Notes under the pieces: model-generated | Told to the model about the DNA's origin: nothing | The model's database searches: none | What the model saw: only the letters and a program-made list of their open reading frames with translations | Origin: Opitutaceae bacterium | GTDB taxonomy: Bacteria; Verrucomicrobiota; Verrucomicrobiia; Opitutales; Opitutaceae | Assembly (NCBI GenBank): GCA_026125215.1 | Contig: JAHCLN010000004.1 | Location: 1 to 57,830 of the forward strand | Direction of reading: 5' to 3' | DNA: 57,830 bases | Part shown: one piece after another, positions 45,353 to 53,227 of the stretch | Numbering within the stretch: position 1 is the stretch's first letter | Layout of the letters: each line of letters starts with the position of its first letter | Position numbers and translations under genes: made by a program

Positions 45353-45910
45353 TCAGGCGGTAAACACGCCGCGGCGGCGCAGGTAGGCGGAGCAACGTCG
45401 CGCACCCTTGGTGGCCAGCGCTTCAACGGTGTGTTCCGAGATGCCCAGGGTTTGGGCGATTTCTTTTTGGGAAAGTCCTTTGATTTTGCGCAACAACACC
45501 ACCTCGCGGCAGCGCGTGGGCAGGCTGTCGATGGCCTGGGCCAGCAGGCTCAATTCCTGCCGTCGGCAGATGGACTCCAGCAGCCCGGGACCGTGGTCGA
45601 GCACGGGCAGGGCGGAAAGTTCGCTCATGGGCACCATTTCCACCCGGCTGCGCTGGTGAAAGAAATCCCGCACCGCGTTCCTCGCGATCGTGAACAGCAA
45701 CGGGCGGGGGGAGCGAACCTGTCCTTTCTCCTGGGCCCGCAAAATGCGGGAAAAGCAGTCCTGCACGATGTCATCCACATCATAGAGGGATGGCAGCGTT
45801 CTTTGCAGGTATGAACGCAGGGATCGCTCATGGGGCTGGATCTCCTCGGTAAACCAGCGGGTCTGCTCAAGATTCTGGGGCGGCATTATGGGGTGAATGC
45901 TGGCACCCAT
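45353..45910 (-). CDS. ECF sigma factor (FecI-like)
   Basis: 185 residues. Region 2 includes LYDVDDIVQDCFSRIL and FTIARNAVRDFFHQRSR; region 4 has LPTRCREVVLLRKIKGLSQK and EIAQTLGISEHTVEALATKG. The start could be the ATG at 45910 or the one at 45886; the first is listed. It forms an operon with fecR and should direct transcription of the receptor gene. It is divergent from rlmI, and the shared gap holds the 13-base motif seen again before the receptor. Confidence 0.93.
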   Translation of the reverse strand: MGASIHPIMPPQNLEQTRWFTEEIQPHERSLRSYLQRTLPSLYDVDDIVQDCFSRILRAQEKGQVRSPRPLLFTIARNAVRDFFHQRSRVEMVPMSELSALPVLDHGPGLLESICRRQELSLLAQAIDSLPTRCREVVLLRKIKGLSQKEIAQTLGISEHTVEALATKGARRCSAYLRRRGVFTA

Positions 45911-45967
45911 TAGCGGGTGGGCGTGTCGGCTTGTCCATCGGTTTAATCTCAGGGGGGTGAAAATATC

Positions 45968-45980
45968 CGTAACGGAAATC
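45968..45980 (+). promoter_or_regulatory. Second copy of the 13-base CGTAACGGAAATC motif
   Basis: Exact match to 44223-44235, in the opposite orientation relative to its gene, 57 bases upstream of the sigma gene start. The CCGTAACGG part is nearly palindromic, so orientation may not matter for a protein that binds it. Confidence 0.45.
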
Positions 45981-46077
45981 GCGGCGTTGGCAGTCTTGCA
46001 TAGCTAAACCCGCAAATCCGGGCTCCCGGGCGTGACCCATCCTTGCCAGTCTTCGGCCGGTGCGCCTAGCTCGGGGG

Positions 46078-47310
46078 ATGGACCTGCCTGTTCGGGAAAA
46101 ATCCGCCGTTTCGGTTGACCGCTCCGCTTGGGCGCGGCCTTGGGCGCAGCTCAAGTTTGTCAGTTTCCAGCCGGCCATTTTTCCGCGCATGCTCGGTGAG
46201 GTGTCCTCCGATGCCCGGCCGGGTGACTTGGTGAGTGTTTACGACAAGTTTGGGCAGCGGGTTGGCATCGGACTCTACAACCCGCGCGCCAAGATGCCGC
46301 TGCGTGTCGTCGTGCACACCGACCAGCCGCTGGGGGAGGAGTATTTTGAAGCGGCCATCCGCCGCGCCGTGGCGCTGCGCAGGGACCTGTTCAAGCTCGA
46401 CGGCGTGACCGATGCCTGGCGCGTGATCAATTCCGACGGCGACGGCCTCAGCGGCCTCACGATCGACCGCTACGCGGACACGCTGTATTGCGATGTTTAC
46501 TCGCTCGGCATCTTCCAGCGGTTGCCGAAATGGCTGCCGCTGCTGCACGAACTCTGCGGCACCAAGCACGTGCGCATCCACGTGGACCACGACCTCGGCA
46601 GCCTCGAAGGCATCAAACCTTCGCAGGTGAAGGAACTCACCGCCTCGGCCCCGGCCAAGGTGCGCATCCGCGAGCACGGCGTGAAATACGAGGTGGACTT
46701 CGCCGAGGGTCACAAGACGGGTTTTTTCTGCGACCAACGCGACAACCGGAAACGCTTCGGCGAACTCGTAAAGGGGATGCGCGTGCTCGATCTCTGCAGC
46801 TATACGGGCGGATTTGCCATCAACGCCGCGCTCGGCGGGGCCGCGGAGGTCACGGCCGTCGATCTCGACGAGAAGGTCATCGCGCAGGGCCGGCGCAACG
46901 CGAACCTCAACCAGATTTCGCCCAACAAGCTCAAGTGGGTGCACACCGACGCGTTTGCCTACGCGCGGCAGATGAAGACCAACGGCGAGCAGTTCGATGC
47001 CGTGCTCTGTGATCCGCCGAAGTTCGTGATGACGCGCGATCCGGAGTTCGCCGCCGAGGGCATGCGCAAATACGCCGATTTGAACACCATCGCCGCCAGC
47101 CTCGTGAAGCCCGGCGGCCTGTTGGTCACCTGCTCCTGCTCGGGTCTCGTCTCGCTGGAAGACTTCGAGGGCTGCGTGATCAAGGGCGTCCACCGGCTCA
47201 ACCGCCGCCTGCAGCTCTTCGACCGCACCGGCCCCGGCGTGGACCACCCGGTTTATTCCAACTGCCTTGAAAGCCGCTACCTCAAGGTGCTGTGGGCGCG
47301 GGTGGTGTAG
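46078..47310 (+). CDS. rlmI: 23S rRNA (cytosine) methyltransferase RlmI-like
   Basis: 410 residues. A PUA-like N-terminal domain (GDLVSVYDKFGQRVGIGLYN) is followed by a Rossmann methyltransferase: GHKTGFFCDQRDNRKRFGEL, then SAM-binding VLDLCSYTGGFAINAALGGA, AVDLDEKVIAQGRRNANLN, and the motif CDPPKFVM. CSCSGLVS carries the cysteine region. Such enzymes make m5C in 23S rRNA. The ATG at 46078, after CTCGGGGG, is preferred over a GTG at 46060. A degraded copy of its last 30 codons is found 560 bases downstream. Confidence 0.93.
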   Translation: MDLPVREKSAVSVDRSAWARPWAQLKFVSFQPAIFPRMLGEVSSDARPGDLVSVYDKFGQRVGIGLYNPRAKMPLRVVVHTDQPLGEEYFEAAIRRAVALRRDLFKLDGVTDAWRVINSDGDGLSGLTIDRYADTLYCDVYSLGIFQRLPKWLPLLHELCGTKHVRIHVDHDLGSLEGIKPSQVKELTASAPAKVRIREHGVKYEVDFAEGHKTGFFCDQRDNRKRFGELVKGMRVLDLCSYTGGFAINAALGGAAEVTAVDLDEKVIAQGRRNANLNQISPNKLKWVHTDAFAYARQMKTNGEQFDAVLCDPPKFVMTRDPEFAAEGMRKYADLNTIAASLVKPGGLLVTCSCSGLVSLEDFEGCVIKGVHRLNRRLQLFDRTGPGVDHPVYSNCLESRYLKVLWARVV

Positions 47311-47325
47311 GATGGCTTGACGCTT

Positions 47326-47345
47326 AGCCATACCTTCGTATGGCT
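47326..47345. promoter_or_regulatory. Perfect 8-bp inverted repeat before brnT
   Basis: AGCCATAC-CTTC-GTATGGCT, ending 7 bases before the brnT start. Ribbon-helix-helix antitoxins of the BrnA type bind palindromes at their own promoter, so this is the best operator candidate; a simple RNA hairpin at the rlmI 3' end is the alternative. Confidence 0.5.
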
Positions 47346-47352
47346 GCAATGC

Positions 47353-47622
47353 GTGCAGTTCACTTGGGACAAGGCCAAGGAGCAGAACAACCGGCGCAAG
47401 CACGGGGTTGGCTTCGAGACGGTGCCCCGGGTGTTCGCCGACCCCGGCCGCGTTTTGCTGGCAGACCGCAAACACAGTCTGAATGAAGGACGCTTCTGGT
47501 GTGTCGGGCACGACGGCTTCGGCATCCTGACCGTGCGCTTTGTGCTCAGGGCGGGTGTCATCAGGGTGATTGGCGCCGGCTACTGGCGAAAAGGAGAACG
47601 TATCTATGAAGAAAAAAGTTAA
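47353..47622 (+). CDS. brnT: BrnT-family ribonuclease toxin
   Basis: 89 residues from the GTG at 47353, chosen because VQFTWDKAKEQNNRRKHGVG is the standard BrnT N-terminus; upstream codons read through the inverted repeat. The rest, FETVPRVFADPG, EGRFWCVGHDGFGILTVRFV and VIGAGYWRKGERIYE, matches the RelE-like fold of BrnT toxins. It is a type II toxin gene, followed in the same operon by its antitoxin with a 17-base overlap. Toxin activity is inferred from family. Confidence 0.92.
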   Translation: MQFTWDKAKEQNNRRKHGVGFETVPRVFADPGRVLLADRKHSLNEGRFWCVGHDGFGILTVRFVLRAGVIRVIGAGYWRKGERIYEEKS

Positions 47623-47848
47623 CTACACCGATGATCGGGGCGAGATGCCCGAGAAGCTCTTTGTCGTCTCCGAGGACATCCTGCCGTCGCCGGCGGAGTT
47701 TGCCCGCGCCTTGGAACGCGAGAAGGTGACGATCAACCTCAGTGCCGGCAGCCTGAACAAATTCCGCCGCGTGGCAAAGAAGCACCGGATGCCCTACCAG
47801 GCCCTCATCCGCGAAGTGCTCGACCGCGTGGCCACCCGGATCGAATGA
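47606..47848 (+). CDS. brnA: BrnA-family antitoxin
   Basis: 80 residues from the ATG at 47606, preceded by AAGGAGAA at good spacing. The C-terminal part VTINLSAGSLNKFRRVAKKH and RMPYQALIREVLDRVA is a ribbon-helix-helix domain of the CopG/BrnA type; the N-terminal part binds the toxin. It should neutralise BrnT and repress the operon, perhaps through the inverted repeat at 47326-47345. Confidence 0.9.
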   Translation: MKKKVNYTDDRGEMPEKLFVVSEDILPSPAEFARALEREKVTINLSAGSLNKFRRVAKKHRMPYQALIREVLDRVATRIE

Positions 47849-47856
47849 ATCACTGG

Positions 47857-47945
47857 TCATTTTTCGGTCGGATTGCCTGTGGGGTGGAACACCCGGCCTA
47901 TTCCCAACGTGGTCACAACCACGACCTCAAAGCAGTGTGTATATC
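47857..47945 (+). pseudogene. Degraded duplicate of the rlmI 3' end
   Basis: Reading from TCA at 47857, this gives SFFGRIACGVEHPAYSQRG and then DLKAVC, aligning with the rlmI tail LFDRTGPGVDHPVYSN and YLKVLW. The DNA match is also clear around GGTGGAACACCCGGCCTATTC. There is no start codon or upstream coding sequence. It lies immediately after brnA. Confidence 0.75.
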
Positions 47946-47954
47946 ACTTTCCTG

Positions 47955-48413
47955 ATGAAAGGTGTATTAAGTTTTATGATCTTAGGGTGCGTGGTTGCCC
48001 TCTTAACATGGCATTTTTTTCGAGAATACGAGTTGAGTGCAAACTTGGCGAAGGAGGGGGTTGAGGGACAATTGGTCCCTGTGGAGCTCCGGTCGAAGCA
48101 GACATTGGCCAAGGGTGCGCCTATTTACCATTATGTCGCTCATATCGATGGGGTTCCTTGCTACATTGGGGTAAAGGGCAAACTTGAGATCGGTTACACT
48201 TATCCCATTGTCTACATCTCAGCTGAATTGGAAGAAATCCGGAGGAGCGAATACATCAGAGAATTTGCTGGGTTTCGGTTTGGTAATCGAAAATTTAGTT
48301 TATGGCAGTTTTTAGCAGGGGAAGATTTCGGCGTCCGGCGTCTGACATACGCAGCGGTTTTTATCCTGATTATATGCATTATCGGGTGTTACCTTATTCG
48401 CTTAAAGCGCTGA
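47955..48413 (+). CDS. Two-helix membrane protein of unknown function, low GC
   Basis: 152 residues from ATG 47955 (a GTG at 47937 would add six). An N-terminal hydrophobic helix (residues 3-18), a soluble middle of about 105 residues and a C-terminal helix (FILIICIIGCYLI) give a layout like DUF3592 proteins, without a sequence match I can defend. Base composition is much more AT-rich than the neighbours, so it is probably a recent acquisition linked to brnTA. Confidence 0.65.
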   Translation: MKGVLSFMILGCVVALLTWHFFREYELSANLAKEGVEGQLVPVELRSKQTLAKGAPIYHYVAHIDGVPCYIGVKGKLEIGYTYPIVYISAELEEIRRSEYIREFAGFRFGNRKFSLWQFLAGEDFGVRRLTYAAVFILIICIIGCYLIRLKR

Positions 48414-48497
48414 CAGGGCTTTTGTAGTCAGACTGGATGTATGCCTCGCGCATTATCTCGGTTGAGGCGCGGGCGGATCGGGCCCAGCATGTGACCG

Positions 48498-50471
48498 ATG
48501 TCCGCAACACCCATGCCGCCGTCGGTTGATTATGCCGAAGTCGCGCGGCGTGAGGCCTGGTTACGGCATCCGGTGTTGGGCGATCCTTCGTTCGATGCGT
48601 TTGTGCGGCGCCCGGGGAATCCGATCTATCGGGGGACGCCGCCACGGGAATGGACGGTGAACGGCTTCCTGTTCGACGATCCGCAGGGCGGCGGGCTGTT
48701 CGCCTACGTGGGGCGATATCCGCGCGATTACCAGTTTGGGCCCGGCCACGCTCCGTCGGACTGCGTGGTGCTCCGTTGTCGCGATGATGGCCGAAGCTGG
48801 GAGGAGATCGGGCCGGTGTTTGCCCCGGGCGAGTTTCACTTCACGGGTGATGCCGTGGCGACGAGCACGGCCCCGGATGTCACGGTGATCTACGCGGACG
48901 GACGTTACCACCTCGCCTATGATTGGGGTCATGCCAGCATGACGTGGGACAATGTCTTTACGCCGGATGCGGCGCATGACAGCGGGGTGGGCTATGCTTG
49001 GGCCGAGCGGCCGGAGGGACCTTATCACCGGCACCCGGAGCCGATCCTGCGCAACCATCGCCATGTCAGCCCGGTGCCGGACAAATACCGGCGGCTCTAT
49101 GCCTCGACTCTCCTGCGCCGGGAGGACGACTGGCTGCTGCTCACGCTGGCGGACTCGGCGCAGCGGTTTGCCTGGGGTTTGTATGCCTTGACCGCCGCGG
49201 ACCCGCGCGGGCCTTGGTCGGAGCCGCAACTCGTGCTTTCGCTGGAAGGAGACACGTTTCATCCCGCGCTGATGGAGTTTTTTCCGCAGTTTGTGCATGC
49301 GGGCATGGTCTATGCCCCGGCCACTTCGGTCGCTTTGAACCGCAATTTTCAATGTCTGTGGTGCGCGCCGCTCGGGACGGCCCACGAACCGGCGTCGTGG
49401 CAGTTGTATCAACATGGCTCGCTCTGGCACGCGGAGAACCGGCCGGAGGAGCACGACGGCATTTGGGGACAGACCTTCAGCGGCACGGTGGACCCGGCGG
49501 GCCGGTTGCGCGTGCTCTTTCCCGGCCGCGATGCGGCGGGGCGCGGGACGATCAACCTGGCGGAGCGCCCTTGGGCGGCGCCGCTGCGGGAACGCGGTTT
49601 TGTGCTCAACGGCTGTGCGGGGCCGGGCCTGACTTTGCTGCGCCAAACCTACGGATCATTTTCGCTGCGCATTACCTGTGCATGCGAAGGCACGACCCGC
49701 CTGCTGTGGGGTTGGCGCGGAGTCCTGGGGCCGGACCGGCATGGCTCGGAGGCGACGCTCCATGCCTTCGCCAACGCGGACTGTTTTGCGTGGGAGTGGC
49801 GAGGCGAGGGCTGGCGGTTGTTGCAGATTGATGCCGGCGGCCGCGATGAAGAATTAGCGCGTGGTGTGTGGCCGGCGGCGGCGTGGGAGCTGGAAATACA
49901 GATTGCCGAAAGTGGGGCGACGCGGTTGCTGGCTGCGGGCGCCGAACTTTGGGCCGGGGTGACCACCGTGCGAGCCGGACACATTGGTCTCTGGGTGCAG
50001 CCGAGGTCGCGGCTCGAGGTCACCACCTTTGCGTTGTCGGGCGCCGGACTCCCGGGGGTGACGCGCTGGCACTGGCGGGATGCGTTTCTGGCCACGGGCG
50101 TGCTGATGACGGAGTGGGCAGCCCAGTCCGACCCGATGTCGCCCGGCGGCGAGGTCGCGGTCCGCCATGAACCCGGCGGCCGCTTGAAGTGGAATTTTTA
50201 TGGCACCGGGGTGCGGTGGTGGGCGCCGCGCGGTCCCGGGCTGGGCCGGGTGCGGCTCAAACTGGATGGCCGCGCTTGCGCGGAAGTGGATTTGCATGCG
50301 CCCACAGAGGCGCCGGCTTCGGCGGTGTTTGCCTGCGATGGCCTGCCTGACGGCGGCCATGCCCTCGTGATCGAGGCGCTTACCGGCCGCCTGGCCACGG
50401 GCGGGCTGGAAGTATCGGATTTCTCCCAGGGAGGATTACCAAAAGGTGAGACAGCGGCGGGAGGGGGGTAG
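48498..50471 (+). CDS. Five-bladed-propeller glycosidase-like protein
   Basis: 657 residues without a signal peptide. The N-terminal 400 residues read like a GH43/GH32-type propeller: GNPIYRGTPPREWTVNGFLF, CRDDGRSWEEIGPVF, FTGDAVATSTAPDVTVIYAD, YHLAYDWG and GPWSEPQLVLS. A beta-sandwich, carbohydrate-binding-like C-terminal region follows from about residue 420. I cannot assign the catalytic acids or substrate, and it may be non-catalytic. ATG 48498 is used; a second ATG at 48513 is possible. Confidence 0.75.
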   Translation: MSATPMPPSVDYAEVARREAWLRHPVLGDPSFDAFVRRPGNPIYRGTPPREWTVNGFLFDDPQGGGLFAYVGRYPRDYQFGPGHAPSDCVVLRCRDDGRSWEEIGPVFAPGEFHFTGDAVATSTAPDVTVIYADGRYHLAYDWGHASMTWDNVFTPDAAHDSGVGYAWAERPEGPYHRHPEPILRNHRHVSPVPDKYRRLYASTLLRREDDWLLLTLADSAQRFAWGLYALTAADPRGPWSEPQLVLSLEGDTFHPALMEFFPQFVHAGMVYAPATSVALNRNFQCLWCAPLGTAHEPASWQLYQHGSLWHAENRPEEHDGIWGQTFSGTVDPAGRLRVLFPGRDAAGRGTINLAERPWAAPLRERGFVLNGCAGPGLTLLRQTYGSFSLRITCACEGTTRLLWGWRGVLGPDRHGSEATLHAFANADCFAWEWRGEGWRLLQIDAGGRDEELARGVWPAAAWELEIQIAESGATRLLAAGAELWAGVTTVRAGHIGLWVQPRSRLEVTTFALSGAGLPGVTRWHWRDAFLATGVLMTEWAAQSDPMSPGGEVAVRHEPGGRLKWNFYGTGVRWWAPRGPGLGRVRLKLDGRACAEVDLHAPTEAPASAVFACDGLPDGGHALVIEALTGRLATGGLEVSDFSQGGLPKGETAAGGG

Positions 50472-50520
50472 GGTCCGCTCTCCGAGCGGACCGCCGCTGG
50501 TCCAGCGGTCCGGCCCTACC
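50467..50520. repeat. GTAGGG-bounded palindromic element
   Basis: Terminal arms GGTAGGG and CCCTACC enclose two palindromes, TCCGCTC-TCC-GAGCGGA and CCGCTGGTCCAGCGG. It lies between the convergent glycosidase-like and PDZ genes. Design and ends resemble the elements at 17252-17333 and 17001-17075. Confidence 0.8.
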
Positions 50521-50576
50521 TTGAGGCTGCGATTTTTTAAAACCGGAAGCCGGTTGGGCCGCACGGATTCGAAATC

Positions 50577-51308
50577 CTATCGTCCGGCGGTGACCACGAG
50601 TTTTCGCGGGCGAGGAGAGATGACTTCCAAGTCAATCACGGCACCGTCGTGCTGCGCGACGATCAACCGGCCCAGTTCGCTCTCCGGGCCGACCTCGGCG
50701 GACATGCCGGCGAGGGCGCGGCCGTTGATCTTCACGACCTCGTCCTTTGGCTGCAGTCCCGAACGGTGGGCCGGGGAACCTTCGATGATATCGTCGCAGA
50801 AGGCGCGGACGATTTTCTTGTCGTCGCGATCAACCGCAATCTTGAGCTGAAAACCCAGGCCGTTGGCCGGTTTTTCCTCCGCGGTGACCGGTTCCAGGTC
50901 GGCCGGCTTTTCTCCGGCGGTGATCACGATTTTTTGTGCGCGGGGGGAGATGACTTCCAAGTCAATCATCGTGCCGGCGCGTTGCGCGATGAGCAACCGG
51001 CCCAGTTCGCTGCCCGGGCCGATCTGGGCGGCCATGCCGGCGAGGGTGCGGCCGTTGATCTTCACGACCTCGTCGTTGGGTTGCAGCCCCGAGCGGTGGG
51101 CCGAGGAACCTTCGATGACCTCCCCGCAATAGGCGCGGACGATCGTTCGGGTGCCGCGGTCGATCATGAGCTTGAGCTGGAAGCCAAAGCTGTTGATGGG
51201 GTCCTCCTTGATGCGCATCGGTTCCAGCTGAACCGGTTCTTCCGTGGCGACCGCCGGAGTGAACGGCAGCAGCAACATGAAGGCGAGCCAGGCGCGGGAT
51301 GTTTTCAT
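50577..51308 (-). CDS. Exported protein with two tandem PDZ domains
   Basis: 243 residues. Signal peptide (RAWLAFMLLLPFTPAVA), then two PDZ domains that are near copies of each other: the first about residues 36-130 and the second about 140-240. Both contain GFQLK, SGLQP and DEVVKINGR, with SAHRSGLQPNDEVV in one and PAHRSGLQPKDEVV in the other. No protease domain is present, so it is probably a periplasmic adaptor or scaffold. DNA of the two halves is also very alike, indicating a recent internal duplication. Confidence 0.88.
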   Translation of the reverse strand: MKTSRAWLAFMLLLPFTPAVATEEPVQLEPMRIKEDPINSFGFQLKLMIDRGTRTIVRAYCGEVIEGSSAHRSGLQPNDEVVKINGRTLAGMAAQIGPGSELGRLLIAQRAGTMIDLEVISPRAQKIVITAGEKPADLEPVTAEEKPANGLGFQLKIAVDRDDKKIVRAFCDDIIEGSPAHRSGLQPKDEVVKINGRALAGMSAEVGPESELGRLIVAQHDGAVIDLEVISPRPRKLVVTAGR

Positions 51309-51335
51309 GGGTCGGGTAACAGGGGGCGGCTTTGA

Positions 51336-51572
51336 TCAGAGCTTCTTGTGCGTGCCGTCGCAAAAGCAGCCGTTGGCGCTGTGCTTGCAGGCGCACCAGG
51401 CGACGGTCTTTTCCTCGGTGAGCTCGACCTTCGCCGGGGCGAAGCCGGAACCCTTGTGGGAGCCGTCACAGAACGGCTGGCCCTTGGAGAGTCCGCAGGT
51501 GCACCACCAGTAGGTGCCGGCGGGCATTTTCTGCACGATGGGGGATTTTTGGGCGATGTTGGGGGTGGGCAT
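51336..51572 (-). CDS. Small protein with two CDGSH iron-sulfur motifs
   Basis: 78 residues from the ATG complementary to 51570-51572. Two CDGSH-type sites are complete: Cys24, Cys26, Cys35, His39 (CTCGLSKGQPFCDGSH) and Cys60, Cys62, Cys71, His75 (CACKHSANGCFCDGTH). Each should bind a 2Fe-2S cluster through three Cys and one His, as in type 3 (Miner2-like) proteins. The likely role is redox or cluster transfer. It lies 27 bases before the PDZ gene on the same strand. Confidence 0.93.
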   Translation of the reverse strand: MPTPNIAQKSPIVQKMPAGTYWWCTCGLSKGQPFCDGSHKGSGFAPAKVELTEEKTVAWCACKHSANGCFCDGTHKKL

Positions 51573-51587
51573 GGGGTGGGATTTTTG

Positions 51588-51664
51588 ACCGCGGATTACA
51601 CGGAAAGGCACAGATAAAAAACCACTATGAGACTGTATCCGTGCAAAGCAGTGTAATCCGTGGT
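51588..51664. repeat. Imperfect inverted repeat of CCGCGGATTACACGG type
   Basis: Arms at about 51588-51615 and 51637-51664, both near ACCRCGGATTACAC, are complementary with several mismatches around a 21-base loop. It lies between two minus-strand genes, yebC and the CDGSH gene. Confidence 0.55.
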
Positions 51665-51698
51665 GGCGGTTTGGGGTATGATGGAATGACCGGAGTGT

Positions 51699-52430
51699 TC
51701 ACTTCACGGCGGCCCAGACGCGCTGGACATCGTCGTGTTCCTCGAGGGCCTGCAGGAATTCGCCGACCTCGGTGCGGGCGGTGTCGTCGAGTTCGGGGAA
51801 GGTCTTGGCCACGTAGCCGATTTCACTGGTGATGACGGACCAGCCGTGGTCCTTGAGCCAGGTGGAGACGGCATGGACCGCGGTGCGCTCGGTGACGAAG
51901 CGCGCGCCGGCATGGTCCTCCGGGATGTCGTCGTTCTGGAGATGCGTGAGCTTTTCGAAGTCGTTCGCGCCGGCCTCGATCGCCGCGGCCTCAAGGTCGC
52001 TGGCGGCATCGGGGTGGTGGGCCTCGACGAGGCCGACGTGCTCGAAAAGAAACTTGTTGCTGCCGGCGTTGCCGAGGACGCCCTTCTTGAAGAGCACGCG
52101 CATCTCGGGCGCGGTGCGCTGGTGGTTGTCGGTATAAACTTCCACGATGACCGGCACCTTGTGCGGGGCGTAGCCCTCGAAAACCACGTGCTCGAGCGCG
52201 CTCTTGTCCCCGCCGGTGCCGGCGCCCTTGGCGATGGCGCGTTCGATGACATCGCGGGTGACGCTGGCCTTCTTGGCCTTTTCGACCGCGGCGAAGAGCC
52301 TTGCATTGGCGTTGAGGTCCGGTCCGCCGAGCTTGGCGGCGACGGTGATCTCCTTGGTCATTTTCCCGGCGACCTTGCTCTTCTTCTCGTTAACGATCGC
52401 GCGTTTTGCGTGCAGCCATTGGCGTCCCAT
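51699..52430 (-). CDS. yebC: YebC/PmpR (TACO1) family protein
   Basis: 243 residues. The family start GRQWLHAKRAIVNEKKSKVA is a variant of the usual GHSKWANIK-type segment, followed by KEITVAAKLGGPDLNANARL, AKKASVTRDVIERAIAKGAG and EGYAPHKVPVIVEVYTDN, all characteristic. The family was long called transcriptional regulators; recent work links it to relief of ribosome stalling at polyproline stretches. A gene for EF-P, which has the same kind of task, lies 800 bases away. It is divergent from the carbonic anhydrase gene. Confidence 0.93.
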   Translation of the reverse strand: MGRQWLHAKRAIVNEKKSKVAGKMTKEITVAAKLGGPDLNANARLFAAVEKAKKASVTRDVIERAIAKGAGTGGDKSALEHVVFEGYAPHKVPVIVEVYTDNHQRTAPEMRVLFKKGVLGNAGSNKFLFEHVGLVEAHHPDAASDLEAAAIEAGANDFEKLTHLQNDDIPEDHAGARFVTERTAVHAVSTWLKDHGWSVITSEIGYVAKTFPELDDTARTEVGEFLQALEEHDDVQRVWAAVK

Positions 52431-52528
52431 GGCGGCGAGTGTGGGGAAGCGGGCGGGGCAGGCAATGCGGAAGGAAACCGATAAAACGGTTCGACATCCG
52501 CGCCCCGCCGCGAACCATCCCGTTTTGC

Positions 52529-53173
52529 ATGAAGGAGCTCAGCCATCTCTTTGCCCAGAACCAAGCCTGGGCGGATGCCATCCGGGCGCGTGATCCGGAA
52601 TTTTTCACGAAACTCTCCCGCCAGCAGTCGCCCGAATACCTCTGGATCGGCTGTTCCGACAGCCGCGTCCCGGCCAACGAGATCATCGGTCTGCTGCCCG
52701 GCGAGGTTTTCGTGCACCGCAACATCGCCAACGTGGTCGTGCATACCGACCTCAACTGCCTCTCGGTCATCCAATACGCCGTGGATGTCCTGAAAATTAA
52801 GCACATCATGGTCGTGGGTCACTATGGCTGCGGCGGTGTGCGCGCCGCCTTGCGTTGCGACCGCGTGGGGCTGGCCGACAACTGGCTGCGCCATGTGCAG
52901 GACGTGCGGGAAAAGCACGATGCCTGCCTGTGCCGGCTGCCCGACGAGATGGCGCGCAGTTCCCGGCTCTGCGAATTCAACGTGGTCGAGCAGGTGGCCA
53001 ATGTCTGCCAGACCTCCATCGTGCGCGATGCTTGGCACCGCGGCCAGAACCTCAGCGTGCACGGCTGGATCTACGGTTTGACCGACGGCCGGCTGCGAAA
53101 CCTGAATGTGACCGCCGCCAGTCCGGAGGAGGCCAGGACCGCCTACGCCGCCGCGGTGGCAGCCCTGCAGTAG
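52529..53173 (+). CDS. Beta-class carbonic anhydrase
   Basis: 214 residues from ATG 52529. Interconverts CO2 and bicarbonate in the cytosol. The zinc site is complete: Cys42, Asp44 and Arg46 in GCSDSR, with His98 and Cys101 in VVGHYGCGG. EVFVHRNIANVV and DLNCLSVIQYAVDVL are conserved, and the C-terminal half has SVHGWIYGLTDG. Length and motifs are those of the Can/CynT branch. Its stop is close to a hairpin that serves the convergent efp gene. Confidence 0.95.
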   Translation: MKELSHLFAQNQAWADAIRARDPEFFTKLSRQQSPEYLWIGCSDSRVPANEIIGLLPGEVFVHRNIANVVVHTDLNCLSVIQYAVDVLKIKHIMVVGHYGCGGVRAALRCDRVGLADNWLRHVQDVREKHDACLCRLPDEMARSSRLCEFNVVEQVANVCQTSIVRDAWHRGQNLSVHGWIYGLTDGRLRNLNVTAASPEEARTAYAAAVAALQ

Positions 53174-53176
53174 CGC

Positions 53177-53206
53177 AAAAAAGCCCGCGGCTGGGATGCC
53201 GCGGGC
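53177..53206 (-). terminator. Rho-independent terminator for efp
   Basis: On the minus strand, GCCCGCGGC and GCCGCGGGC surround a 6-base loop and are followed by TTTTTT (the A-run at 53177-53182 on the plus strand). It begins 22 bases after the efp stop. Confidence 0.92.
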
Positions 53207-53227
53207 CGGATTGAAGGGGAGGGGCGC

